The position numbers and the translations under genes were made by a program. DNA of 64,000 nucleotides from Pseudoips prasinana (lineage: Eukaryota > Arthropoda > Insecta > Lepidoptera > Nolidae), in assembly GCA_951640165.1 (NCBI GenBank), contig OX621255.1, forward strand, positions 3,162,001 to 3,226,000, in the 5' to 3' direction. The notes under the pieces are model-generated. The model was not told where the DNA came from, searched no databases, and saw only the letters and a program-made list of their open reading frames with translations. Each line of letters starts with the position of its first letter. The stretch's first letter is position 1. Of this stretch, positions 1 through 9,710 are shown one piece after another.

Positions 1-425
1 AAATTTATTATCATCATATCGATTAATAGTTCTTTATTGCACACAGAAACATACACTTAAATTAAATTTTACAATGAAAAGTCATGTACATAGGCGAGCT
101 AAATTCATTAAAGAATTTTCTTCCAGCAATTAGGAGAGCTACATAAAACCTACCTATCTATTATATACATAAAGTAAAGAGATAAGAAGTGATTCTTAGT
201 TCTGTTTTTAAATATACATAATGACGAGATATCATTAATGTTTCCATGAGATATAATAATATTATAAGTATATGGTAATCCTTATCACTTTACGATGTAT
301 AACCAATGTTAAATTTTCAAATGAATGGGCGTTGTATGTTTTTTTACTTAAAATGCGTGTGATTTGTGGTGTTTCCCTGGGAATCTGAGATAATTAGTAT
401 TTAAATAACACATGTATTGAATTTT
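1..425. other. AT-rich sequence, no gene seen
   Basis: No ORF, tRNA-like promoter, inverted repeat or recognised repeat family was seen. It lies directly downstream, on the minus strand, of the ORF ending at 426, so it could be that ORF's 3' flank. Confidence 0.5.
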
Positions 426-668
426 TTATTGTAGCATTGTTATTCTCGTTCTTCTAATGGGTACGGTGTTGGTGCTACTGAGAAGCCTACCATAGCTTAT
501 CTCCTTAGTAAAACTAAATTTCCCATCAACATAATTGTATTGAATAGTTGCGGGTTGTCGGGCTTTCAACTCATCGAATTTTGTATCGAGCTCAACTTCT
601 CGCTGCTTCTCAAACACGCGTATTAGCCTATTGACAAGCCCGGGCAATTCCCTCCGTTGTGCTGCCAA
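426..668 (-). pseudogene. Unrecognised 80-codon ORF, possible gene fragment or terminal exon
   Basis: I do not recognise this protein. The open frame has mixed, soluble-looking composition: a charged N-terminal helix-like part (residues about 5-35, rich in E, K and R) and a C-terminal part with aromatic and basic residues ending in RITMLQ. The first codon is TTG, not ATG, and an in-frame TGA lies two codons further upstream, so this is not a complete gene as it stands. The stop overlaps an AATAAA signal (CAATAAA), which would suit the end of a host mRNA or a processed pseudogene. No good polypyrimidine tract precedes a splice acceptor at the upstream edge. No transposon motif is visible. It could be a decayed exon, a retropseudogene or chance. 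Confidence 0.3.
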
Positions 669-679
669 TCCTTCTCACT

Positions 680-1246
680 TAAAGATTCTTTAATTACTAC
701 TTAAATTAATCTTCATAACGTTAATTTAAAATATTTTCAGCGTAAACTGAACATAGTTTGAGTACCGCACTGCAATAAGTTCGGTCCGTCGATAAATCTA
801 TGAAAATGAACGCGCTCCTAATGTCACTGGAATGCTTTCATGATCTGACCAAACCAGAGACGAACTGGGGACATATTTTAGAGTACATTTTATGTTATAC
901 ACATAGAAAGTACGAGTACCTACATATCATGATATATATCATTTTATTTCGGACATCTAAGATATTTTATTTTATTTATTAACTTCAGATGTACCCACAG
1001 TTTGTGCATACAATATACATCTTATGAATATTTTTTTAACAAATTAGACTTACACACTAGCCAATTACGAGTTAACCAACATTCCCCAAATTTAGACGGA
1101 TAATCGGTACTTCAGACTTTTTAGGCTATAGAAGAATGAAATACCTATGACGAGTTACTTTGAGTGACTTCAAGATCTCCATGAATTGTTAGTAACAAGG
1201 TTACAAAAATAAAATTGTTAGAAACTTAACTAAACACGAATACTTT
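680..1246. other. Unassigned AT-rich interval
   Basis: Only a 60-codon low-complexity frame (800-982, plus strand) is present. It resembles no protein known to me and looks like chance. No repeat family is recognised. Confidence 0.45.
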
Positions 1247-1504
1247 GTCACCGTAGCCTAGTTGGTAGTGCTCCTGCCTACGAAGCTGGTGGTCCTGGGT
1301 TCGAATCCCGGTAAGTGCAAATATTTGTGTGATGAGCACGAATATTTGTTTCTGAGTTATGGATGTTTTCTATGTATTTAAGTATTTATCTATCTATATA
1401 AGTATGTATATCATCGCCTTACCCATAGTACAAGCTTTGCTTAGTTTGGGGCTAGGATGATCTGTGTGACATAGTCCCTAGATATTATAGATATTATTAT
1501 TAAT
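1247..1504 (+). mobile_element. SINE-A copy (tRNA-headed SINE)
   Basis: The head carries a pol III A box (TAGCCTAGTTGG) and B box (GGTTCGAATCC) in tRNA-like spacing. The body contains CACGAATATTTGTTTCTGAG. The 3' domain runs from GTACAAGCTTTGCTTAG to GTGTGACATAGTCC, followed by a short ATT-rich tail. This is the reference copy for about ten in the window. A tRNA cannot be folded from it, since no acceptor stem follows the B box, so it is a retroposon and not a tRNA gene. Confidence 0.85.
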
Positions 1505-1571
1505 AGATGAGAGGACCACCCATCCACTAGAACAACGCAATATACTAGTTTTAGTGACATGGGTGTAAGGT

Positions 1572-1910
1572 TTTGAGGTGCTCATAGCTAGATGCTCTCA
1601 ACAGTCAGTAATCGGTCAATTTAAGCATCTAGGCTCGCGATCAGCCCATATCCGTGATTCGAAGGGCACATTAAGCTGCCGGTCCCGGTTGTAGTATTTA
1701 GATAACAGTAGTTAGACCATGTTAGATACTAATGGCCTACTTGGACAAATGTGACTGCGTGGTGGGCCTGGTGGGTGACCCACCCATAATTAAGATGTAT
1801 TTGGTTTAATTAGAGCCTGTATTTCTTTGTGAAGAGAAAATAAAAGAATTTTGATTTGATTTGATTTGACTGTAGGGTAACCATTGCCCATACTTTAAGT
1901 AAGTAAGAAG
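1572..1910 (+). mobile_element. 5S-rRNA-like SINE copy 1, interrupted
   Basis: Diverged plus-strand member of the family whose best copy is at 43850-44106. The run from GCTCATAGCTAGATGCTCTC through GGCTCGCGATCAG to the AGTAAGTAAG tail is recognisable. The copy is split near its 3' end by a LINE tail at 1758-1866. The GATGGGTGACCGCC box seen in better copies is damaged here. Confidence 0.6.
1758..1866 (+). mobile_element. LINE 3'-end insertion with TTTGA-type tail
   Basis: About 109 bp ending in AATAAAAGAATTTTGATTTG-type repeats, as in several non-LTR retrotransposon tails. TGACTG occurs on both sides (1752-1757 and 1867-1872), and the 5S-like SINE resumes at once with TAGGGTAACC. It is a heavily 5'-truncated copy whose parent LINE is not identified. 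Confidence 0.55.
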
Positions 1911-2150
1911 GGTTTTTGTAGGTGGTTATGTAATAACCACCGTGTGGTAAGCGGCCTAGAAATAATAACAGGGCCACATGGCCATACCGTTCCAGGTAGT
2001 CGGGCAGCAGCGTTACCTGTGTACTGTATCCACCACCTAACTGCGGTCGCCAACTCGCATGCCTAGCCCTCCAAAAGGCAACTTAAGGGGGAGGCTTATG
2101 TCCAGCAGTGGATGATATCAGGCTAATGATGAGATGGATGTACCTAATAG
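1911..2150 (+). repeat. Retroposon family R ending in the GTCCAGCAGTGGA tail
   Basis: GC-richer than its surroundings and ends with GTCCAGCAGTGGATGATATC then AGGCTAATGATGAGATG. The same terminal motif closes families P and Q in this window, so it is read as a retroposon 3' end. No coding capacity is recognised. Confidence 0.45.
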
Positions 2151-2457
2151 CAAAAATTAAAGTATTGAAATAACTTGTACTCTAAATCCGTCCCCCTATT
2201 CATAACGAATGAGACCGGCTGTCACATAATATCGAAGTGCAAGTGCTAAATATACGCGTCGCATCAATGTAAGACAAATTAATCGCAAGTGCGTCTAGCG
2301 CGTCGGGGACGGTGATTTTGTTGGTTTGTTGGTGGTACGGATGTGTTGGAAGATGGTCGGGAATCAGGGGATGTGAATGTAATGGTGTCGTATTTTTCTT
2401 ATGCAAGACTGCAGTTTGTGGACTCAATTGGACTTTTTTTACTATCCAGCAATACCG
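2151..2457. other. Unassigned interval
   Basis: Moderate-GC sequence with two short overlapping frames that look accidental. A phrase near the end (CAATTGGACTT...TTTACTAT) recurs at about 3107-3125, so part of it is repeated. Confidence 0.35.
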
Positions 2458-2533
2458 TGGAACTATTCATCTACAGTGAAACTATTAATCTACATTGGAA
2501 CTATTCATTTATAGTGGAGCTATTCATTTTATA
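2458..2533 (+). repeat. Minisatellite, four 19-bp units
   Basis: Four tandem variants of TGGAACTATTCATCTACAG. A single unit of the same kind (GAACTATTCATTT) stands just before the sister retroposon copy at 58195, so the array is an expansion of a sequence attached to that retroposon family. Confidence 0.7.
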
Positions 2534-2697
2534 ACCCCTCCTTGTTTCTTTCTGATTAAATTCCTTGCGGGATCCAAGACAGTTAAAGCGATTTCCCGGG
2601 ACATGCCTAAACCTCACCACTCAGTGTCATTTCATTGTTTGCCACTGTTGATCGTGGCTTAGTGGAGTTTCAGTGGTGGGTGGGACTAGTCCCGAGA
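2534..2697 (+). mobile_element. Retroposon family X, copy 1
   Basis: Contains one unit of TTTCTGATTAAATTCNTTG, then GATCCAAGACAGTTAA, CATTTCATTG and GCCACTGTTGATC, and ends in GGACTAGTCCCGAGAAAAAA. The A-run suggests a retroposon in plus orientation. Sister copies lie at 22945-23455 and 58195-58362. No ORF. Confidence 0.6.
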
Positions 2698-2711
2698 AAA
2701 AATACCTATGA

Positions 2712-2830
2712 TAACAAGTTAAACGAGCAAATGGGTCACCTGATGGTAAGTCATCACCGCCGCCCATGGACACTCGCCACACCAGACGGGCCGTAACTAC
2801 GTTTCCCTGCCTTTAAAAAAGAAAAGAAGA
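2712..2830 (+). repeat. Repeat family T copy (GTCACCTGATGGTAAG type)
   Basis: Shares ACGAGCAAATGGGTCACCTG, ATGGTAAGTCATCACC and the CCCATGGACACTCGC block with copies near 4440, 4710, 18040 (minus), 45778 (minus), 47430 and 49650. It contains a splice-donor-like GGTAAGT. Class unknown. Confidence 0.5.
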
Positions 2831-2834
2831 ATGC

Positions 2835-3060
2835 GCTGTGTGACGACGGCGATGAATATCAGCACCTATCTCATCCCGTGGGGGAGGGGGGGGGGGGTGT
2901 AGAAATCGTCCGAGGGAATACCTACCGGAGAACGGCCAGCAGCGTTTTTCTGTGAACCATGACCATCATGCGATTATGGTATATCCCACCATTATTTAGA
3001 GAGGCTTTCGCCCAGCAGAGAACATAATTTGGCTGATATGGTGAAGAAAGGAATAGACTG
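2835..3060 (+). repeat. Repeat family Q, diverged copy
   Basis: Matches the better copies at 50515 and 53215 through GTGACGACGGCG, CTCATCCCGTGGGGG, a GGCCAGCAGCG block and ACCATGACCATCATG, and ends near GCCCAGCAGAG. A G-run at 2885-2898 breaks the copy. Confidence 0.45.
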
Positions 3061-3589
3061 GCTTCTTGAAGGTTGCCATGTCATACCACTGTAGCTATTG
3101 GTGTCAATTGGACTTCTTTTACTATGCCGCTATACAGAGTTTAGCAATTTTTGTTGAAGTCATGACAGTCCAAAAAACAATACTAAAGTTATTGTTAAAA
3201 ATAGGGGCATTGGCTATTGGGCTCGGTTCTACGAGCCTGTAATACGTGCCCTGAAATTTTAGCTTAAAAATTCTTCGGGCTATGTGGGTTACTTTCATTC
3301 GCCTATGGATTCCGACTATCCTGATTCAATCTCGCAGGGAAACTCCGAGTATTGTCCTATCCATTGCTCTTGGGGTGAGGCCTTCTTATGAGGCCCACAG
3401 GGAGTGACCATGTCCCTGTTCCGTAAGCCATCACTGGCAAGGCAACACAAACTGGTGGAAGACTTTTGACTGGAGACACTGAGGTATTTAGAAATATGTA
3501 CGAATAGTTAAAATGGAACATACCACGGGGCGCAATCAGTAAAAAATACACACTTGCCTCCAGGTGCCTCACAGAGTAATAAATAATAA
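3061..3589. other. Unassigned interval
   Basis: No recognised family or gene. The 117-codon minus frame at 3357-3710 overlaps SINE-D sequence and has no protein-like features that I can support. Confidence 0.35.
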
Positions 3590-3890
3590 TGCCCTCTTGG
3601 CCAATATCGGGCACGTCGGCCAGCCTCAATGGAACCATCTGCGCGGGACATACTATAGTGCACAAGTGTGTACGCAAACACAGGGGCATTTCATATTCCA
3701 TAATTCTCATGATCCGATGGGACGACTAGCGATACGACCGGAAAGATGTCAGCTATAGGACCGACGGCTCTTCAGGACACGAGAGTGTGATATCGCCAAC
3801 TCCCAGACTTCTGGTTGATACTGAGACTGAAACCACTTTTTTGTCCAACCAGAGATTTGAACCATTATCTGCAGTTGAACAAGGTTCCGC
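3590..3890 (-). mobile_element. SINE-D copy 1
   Basis: Minus-strand member of a roughly 300-bp family sharing GGACATACTATAGTGCACAA, CATGATCCGATGGGACG, GACCGGAAAGA and CGCCAACTCCC. The right end (5' in element sense) is a decayed tRNA-like head ending near TTATCTGCAGTTGAAC. Better copies lie at 34205 and 51935. Confidence 0.5.
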
Positions 3891-4434
3891 TAGATCAACA
3901 TGGAGGGCTCAGAGTAGCAGAGTTTTCGACACCTCAGACACATTTATGTTTTTTTATGTTTAGTTAAGTCGGAAAATTATTAAATCTAATACATATATAT
4001 ATGGACTGTAGGATTAAGGTGGTGTCATCAGTCCACCATGAACTTTATGAGTGGTAATTTTTTGCACTTCATAAAAGCAGCATGTGAAGGTAGTAGCTAG
4101 CCAGGCGAATCCGACCAGCAAGCATATATGAATCCTAAGCCAGGTTTGCTTAACATAAAGCTTCCAGCTGCTTTTACATTTCAGATACGTACTTAAGCGT
4201 GACCAAATACTTCTGGAAACATCTAAGCCCCATCTCAACACAGATATCAGTCATCTGGCTTATCATAACACAAGTGCGGCCATCAACATGGAAAACATGA
4301 GGATTATAAACACGAATAAATAATAAGCATAACTCTTCATCGCTGATGAACGAACTTTGGAGCATATCGTTCCTTAATATTTGCGGAAATGCAAACTTCT
4401 GAAGTGTCGATTCATAAATAGTATAATTTTATTT
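3891..4434. other. Unassigned interval
   Basis: Two short minus-strand frames (4014-4241 and 4174-4365) overlap here with no recognisable domain. No repeat family identified. Confidence 0.35.
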
Positions 4435-4500
4435 TTATTGCTTTTGGGCGCAGACCAGCTAGTGGCCCACCTGATGGTAAGTGGTAACTACAGATTATTA
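4435..4500 (+). repeat. Repeat family T fragment
   Basis: GCAGACCAGCTAGTGGCCCA then CCTGATGGTAAGTGGTAAC matches family T. Confidence 0.45.
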
Positions 4501-4689
4501 GGTTTAGGTTTTGTCGCAAATTTATTAATTATACACTTTGACGTTTTTTTCTCTCTTCCTTTTAGCCTTAAGCTGTCTTTACCGCTGCGTCTTATGCATG
4601 CGCATGCAGCTATTAAGACGGACAGCCAATAATTATTTTCAATATTTCGGGCCAAAACAAAATAGACACAACTAAATATGCTCTTTTAA

Positions 4690-4900
4690 TTTTAATTTTG
4701 CTTTTCGAGGCAGATTATCTAGCGCCCACCTGATGGTAAGTGGTAACAGTTGCTCATGGACATTCGCAATGCGAGAGGGCAGCAAACCGCTGTCTACCGT
4801 GAGTTTAATACTCTTTTTAAACCTCGTTTAAAGAAGACTATGTTGTAGCACTGACTCCGCAGCAGGTAATTGATTCCAGAGCCTGCAAGTACGTGGGATG
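4690..4900 (+). repeat. Repeat family T copy
   Basis: GGCAGATTATCTAGCGCCCA then CCTGATGGTAAGTGGTAAC, followed by a longer 3' body than most copies. It leads directly into the family P copy at 4955. Confidence 0.45.
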
Positions 4901-4954
4901 TATAAACGTTGAAAGCGTAATCGCATCTTATGTCGTTATAAATAGTTCTCTTAA

Positions 4955-5143
4955 CATAGCTCGTAGAAACGACGGCCTTGAGGCACAAAAGTTCTCGAAT
5001 GGTGACCACGAACCGGAAGACGTAGTGTGGGCAGCTTTTCTACAATGGACTGATGATCTTGTGAAGATCCCTGGAACGGCAGTTGTGGAGATCTTAGGGG
5101 AGGCCTTTGTCCAGTAGTGGACGTCTTGCGGCTGGTATGATGT
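4955..5143 (-). repeat. Retroposon family P copy
   Basis: Reverse complement of the family seen at 26865 and 30907: the CGTAGAAACGACGGCC edge, the ACCGGAAGACG core and the closing TCCAGTAGTGGACGTCTTGC. The overlapping ORFs here are by-products of this repeat. Confidence 0.55.
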
Positions 5144-5239
5144 GTGAAATAGTCCTGAAAGATTCTGAAGCAAAAGAGAAATATAAAAGACAAATATAGT
5201 ATGGTATTTGAACTACCATTTCATATAATGAAAGATGTG

Positions 5240-5296
5240 AGAAATTGTGGAGTGCAACAAAGTATGGTACATACTTTGTTGCACTCCACAATTTCT
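5240..5296. repeat. Perfect palindrome, 27-bp arms, 3-nt loop
   Basis: The left arm 5240-5266 is the exact reverse complement of 5270-5296, with loop GTA between. It is not part of any element recognised here. Confidence 0.95.
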
Positions 5297-5542
5297 AAAA
5301 ATGGCAAATTACCGTGATGGCTTCGTGGCATTAGTGGTCGTATCAGCTAAAAGACTGGTGAACATAGGCTTGTTTCTTTCTCTTTTGGGTAGATATGCCA
5401 TAATCGACACGCAATCGCAGTATAATGGTCATAGTACAACTAGCTGTCTGGTATACGCTTCTCATATGTTAATGGTATTTAAGTCAGTTCGGTTATTGGT
5501 GTAATCCTTTTTCTTTTCTGAATTCCTGGCTTTGGCATTCTT

Positions 5543-5730
5543 CTTTATCATATGGGTAGTGGTTATCCTGGTGTCATTTATTCAAGCCAGTACGTCACTG
5601 ACATGGCTTAACGACAATAACTGGAACGTACAGATTAATTTGCATTCCGAAGCATGGAGATGCTTAGAACTTAAATCACTTTGGTGGTCACCCATCTAGA
5701 GACTGATCGTGTGCCTAAGTGTTGTTTTTT
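5543..5730 (-). mobile_element. 5S-rRNA-like SINE copy 2
   Basis: Minus-strand copy with TGACATGGCTTAACGACAA, a CTTTGGTGGTCACCCATCTA block (the complement of the box-C-like motif) and GACTGATCGTG. Moderately diverged. Confidence 0.6.
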
Positions 5731-5833
5731 AATATGACGTTAACAGTTAACCTAGGATACTTTCACTACTTCACTGGACAATAACTCAAGCTTAGGTATT
5801 AAATATCCTGCACTTCGTGGTCATGAACCAGGG

Positions 5834-6072
5834 GCTCTACCGGCTAAGTCGCCGAACATCGTTTTCGTGAATGGCGTTCAAATAAATAAAGGTTAAAAAG
5901 TACTTAATCAATCGTTAAATCGGCTTCAACGTTAACAATCGATTCTGGACCATTTGTGACGTCACATGTGGTCATGGAAACCGATTTAACGGTTGATTGA
6001 GTCATTTTTAACCTTTATTTATTTGAACGCCATTTAAGAAATCGATGTTCGGCGACTTAGCCGGCAGAGGCC
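5834..6072. mobile_element. Hairpin MITE H, copy 1
   Basis: Long terminal inverted repeats of about 95 bp start CTCTACCGGCTAAGTCGCCG and mirror at CGGCGACTTAGCCGGCAGAG. The loop keeps TGACGTCACATGTGGTCA, which holds a CRE palindrome (5957-5964) overlapping CACATGTG. Flanking CCAGG repeats may be the target duplication. No ORF, so non-autonomous. Confidence 0.8.
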
Positions 6073-8354
6073 CAGGTTGTATGCTGGTCACCGTGAGAAG
6101 GCGAAGAAGCTAAGCTGTTTGCACCTAGTTTCCTCCAACCCGATATATCGCCACGGACAGATATTGATGGCTATGTACCACATGTTTTGGCATGAATCAT
6201 TAATCGCAAGCGCAATTCTGCATTACATAGTTGACGCATCATTGATAGTCTATATTTATCGTATTATGAGTTTCGACGTCCGAAGTGTAGAGTTATGACG
6301 GACGCATAGTGCAGACATACTGATTTACCAACACACTTTAATTAACAACTTTGCCATTATACAGTTGTTAATGGTTGTCCTGGAAGATTATCAATAAACT
6401 ACGTGCCCAGATTAGTTGCTTCGAAACATGGCGTTATAGTCCCATATCATATAACATCTGAAACTGTGGTGCGTATAAAGCACCACATATTATATCCCTC
6501 TTGTGAGAAGTATCACATAATAACCTGTCCCTCTTGTAAAAAGGATGACATATATAATAATTAAATCTGACGTGAGGAGCTAACATAGTAAAAATTGGAA
6601 CGGCTAACTTACGTAATTAATAATTAATATCCTGAATCCTTTGTTCAAATCAAACAAAATTAATTCATAAACCTACATGTAACAATTTTTTAATAAGTAC
6701 CACATATTTGATTGTCCCTCTTGTAAGAAGACTAAGGAGCTCCATAATGGAGTTGGATGAGATTTTAACTAACGCTGTCAGCGTTGTAATTAGGTCTATG
6801 TTGGTTACTTGGTTCTTTTGGGGACTTCTACATTTGATTCCCTTTCATATAGCTACAATTTTAAAGATTGAATGAAATAAGAAGTAGGTACTAAAACCTT
6901 CGCAAGTTATGTGTAGATATATAATAGTTACTTGTTATACAAGAGTGCAAAATTGCTTTTTAACCGCGTGCTCAATTTTGATAACCGAGCAAGTGAAGGA
7001 CTCTAAAATTAAAATCCTGAGCATTAGCCAGGAACTCAAAAGAGCACAAGGTGAAAAATCTTTGCACTCGAGTGCAGCAAGTACTTTATTACGTGTAGGT
7101 TATTCCTACACCTAATAAAGTAGTTTTTCTTTTTCTTTCTAATGTAGTTAGTTAAGTTTATCCATATTCTAATTTAATTTATATATTTTTCGCAAATAAA
7201 TTGTTGTCCATTATCCTACACCTTGTTTATAATGATTCGAACACATATCACACGCAAGGTAAGGTACCTATAATTTGCCCAAAATTACACGGATTTAACT
7301 TTATCGACATCCAAATATAATCTCAATATATTTGAAGCTCGGAGGCGTAAATTATAGTAACTGTTCCGTACTTCTAGTAATGTCATTTTAATACGACCGG
7401 GGTTACTTACCATGACGTCATTACCATGTCAAAACCATTCCTCAGATCCACCTGTGCTTTATTACCGTGAACTTTATTACGGAGCATTAAGATTGAAATT
7501 TAAATACCACCGAATTTCATATTCGCTTCATAGTCTTGCGCATTGTAAACAATCTTGCAAGAAAAATAGTTCTAAACATAAATCAAATAAAGACTGAATT
7601 TCTGTATCATGGTTAAAGAAAAGTAACAAAAGCGTATTTGTAGGTGGTATAAAAATGAATGATCTTTATTTTTATTGGCAGAAGGTTGAAAATTCAGTGA
7701 CTTTTAAATTTGTGAACGTTCGATATAAATGGCTGATCACAGAAATCGCTCGATTGTGTCTGAATAGGTGACAATAAGTTTTTTGTTTCTAAACGATGTC
7801 GTTCATTTCGGGTAGCTTATGGTGAAACTAGATTTAATGTTTTTTTAAACGATCCCCGATTTCCCCCCCAGTTATGTTGCATTCATTTATGTATTAACAC
7901 GTTCTAAATATTTCTAGAAAGTGAAATTTGCATCATATTTTTACTCTGTCGTATTGAAGAAATGCCTCTCCATTCCTCAATCAGACGAGAGGCCTCTATG
8001 CGTATTAACGTAGAGTGAAAGTTGCACAAAACGTCCCTTATTAATAGATTTCACAATAACTTTTCTGAAAGGGTGCCAGTATTTAATTTGTTAACTTCAA
8101 ATTAAGTGATGATGACTCGAAGGATGATCATGAAGTGGTCCCGGCTGATTTCGGGCAAGGCAACCGCTTCTTCTCCTACTGTAGCCGACGTCGTGTGCTC
8201 GCATGTGACTTATGTAGCCTATTTCATTATTCGTTAACTAAGTACTAAGTATCTATTTAGGTAAATGGTTTGAACCCACGCTCACCTCTTTTGTCAGGTG
8301 AAGTAGTGAAAGTCTCTTAGGCTGGTAAACGTTATGTTAATAATACTGATTACT
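6073..8354. other. 2.3-kb interval without recognised gene or repeat
   Basis: AT-rich. A motif like GTCCCTCTTGTAAGAAG recurs at about 6493, 6527 and 6712. The small frames at 6077, 6909 and 7412 have no domain signs. This is the longest stretch of the window free of recognisable transposons, so it may be older host DNA. Confidence 0.4.
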
Positions 8355-8515
8355 ACACTGTTTGAGTGGCTTGTTAGTGTAGTAGTCAGTGACCCTGACT
8401 GTTAAGTCAAAGGAAGTGGGTTCGATCACCACACAGGACACAATTATTTGTTCTGTATCTGGGTGTGATTTAACTATAAATGTATGTATAAATGTTGAAA
8501 TATATAAGTACTAGC
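8355..8515 (+). mobile_element. SINE-E copy (different tRNA-like head)
   Basis: The head has an A-box-like GTTAGTGTAGTAG and a B-box-like GGGTTCGATCACC, then ACACAATTATTTGTTCTGTA and CTGGGTGTGATTTAAC, the same body plan as SINE-A and SINE-B. The 3' domain is missing. The SINE-A copy on the other strand starts right after it. Confidence 0.5.
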
Positions 8516-8531
8516 TATGCCCTTCTACCTT

Positions 8532-8783
8532 AATAATAATAATAATATCTAAGGACAGTGTCACACAGATCATCCTAGCCCCAAACTAAGCAAAGCTTGT
8601 ACTATGGGTATCAGGCGACGATATACATACTTATATACATAGATAAATACTTATATACATAGAAAACATCCATGACTCAGAAACAAATATTCGTGCTCAT
8701 CACACAAATATTTGCACTTACCGGGATTCGAACCCAGGACCACCAGCTTCGTAGGCAGGAGCACTACCAACTAGGCTACGGTG
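8532..8783 (-). mobile_element. SINE-A copy
   Basis: Full-length minus-strand copy: ATT-type tail at 8532-8550, 3' domain, body, then B box and A box ending at CTAGGCTACGGTG. It abuts a Helitron-like fragment on its 5' side. Confidence 0.85.
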
Positions 8784-8789
8784 TCCGTC

Positions 8790-9320
8790 TTCGTTGAACT
8801 TTATGAAATATAGCCTATGTGTTATTAGAATATACAGGTTGGCCGGGGAGTTGACGGTCAAACGCAAAATTTAGGAACTTTATGATGAGGAGTATCCGAA
8901 ACCCCCACTACGATCTTGCGTAGTTTTCGAATTTTAATGATTTTTTTCGCAAATTTCACCTAATATCATTTTTCGATTTTTTTCTCGTCCTGTTGGACAT
9001 TTCTGGTTCAGTTATTTTGTGATAAAATCCCTAAAAAGTATGGTTTATCTAATCATTGCAGAACTTTAAAATTAGGATTTGATTTCAGGACTCATACGTT
9101 TTCTAACTATCAAAAAAACGCAAAATCGTAGAACATACATGGGGGTGATTCGGATACTCCTCATCATACAGTATCTAAATTTTGCGTTTGAACGTCAACT
9201 CCTCGGCCACCGTGTATAACCTTTATTACTACAAAGTCTCATCACAATCCATTTGGTATTTTTAGCGTGAAAGAGTAACAAACATCCATACATCTTTACC
9301 TCCACACTCACAAACTTTTG
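8790..9320 (-). mobile_element. Helitron-like family A copy, split by a MITE
   Basis: The left piece carries AACTTTATGAAATATAGCC and the right piece GTGAAAGAGTAACAAACATC and ACAAACTTTTGCATTTATAG, in reverse orientation. The inverted-repeat element at 8835-9214 separates them. The 3' hairpin end is lost next to the SINE-A copy. Confidence 0.6.
8835..9214. mobile_element. 380-bp inverted-repeat MITE with TATA duplication
   Basis: Inverted repeats of about 70 bp: the left starts CAGGTTGGCCGGGGAGTTGA, and the right mirrors it as CTCCTCGGCCACCGTG. TATA occurs at 8831-8834 and 9215-9218. Both arms include AAACGCAAAATTTA and GATGAGGAGTATCCGAA (in complement on the right). No coding capacity. Confidence 0.75.
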
Positions 9321-9324
9321 CATT

Positions 9325-9440
9325 TATAGTCTATCAGTTGTCTGGTTTCCATAGTACCGGTTCTGCCTAGTTTGGGATCAGAAGGCAATGTGTTAGTTGA
9401 ACCCAGACATTTGTTTCAATAATATTTGAGTTCGAGAGTT
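9325..9440 (+). mobile_element. SINE-B-type 3' domain fragment
   Basis: Carries TCTGGTTTCCATAGTACC and CTAGTTTGGGATCAGA without a head. Confidence 0.5.
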
Positions 9441-9457
9441 TCGAAATTCGAAAGACG

Positions 9458-9710
9458 GTAACCATAGCCTAGTTGGTAGTGCCCCTGCCTACGAAGCTGG
9501 TGGTCCTGGGTTCGAATCCCGGTAAGTGCAAATATTTGAGTGATGAGCACGAATATTTTTTTCTGAGTCATGGATGTTTTCTATGTATATAAGTATTTAT
9601 CTATCTATATAAGTGTGTATATCGTCGCCTGGTACCCATAGTACAAGCTTTGCTTAATTTGGGGCTAGGATGATCTGTGTGACATTGTCCCTAGATATTA
9701 TTATTATTAT
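9458..9710 (+). mobile_element. SINE-A copy whose TTA tail hosts a retrotransposon
   Basis: Complete head, body and 3' domain. The tail ATATTATTATTATTAT at 9695-9710 passes directly into the 3' end of the minus-strand retrotransposon at 9711. Another ATT run lies at the far side of that element (11959-11975), so the tail was the target. Confidence 0.85.

Noticed and set aside
1250..1315. tRNA gene at SINE-A heads
   Set aside because: A and B boxes are present, but no acceptor stem closes, and the same sequence recurs about ten times with a retroposon body attached.
3357..3710. 117-codon minus-strand ORF
   Set aside because: Half of it is SINE-D sequence, and it shows no domain or conserved pattern.
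5247..5504. 85-codon ORF starting in the palindrome
   Set aside because: It begins within the inverted repeat and has no recognised protein pattern.
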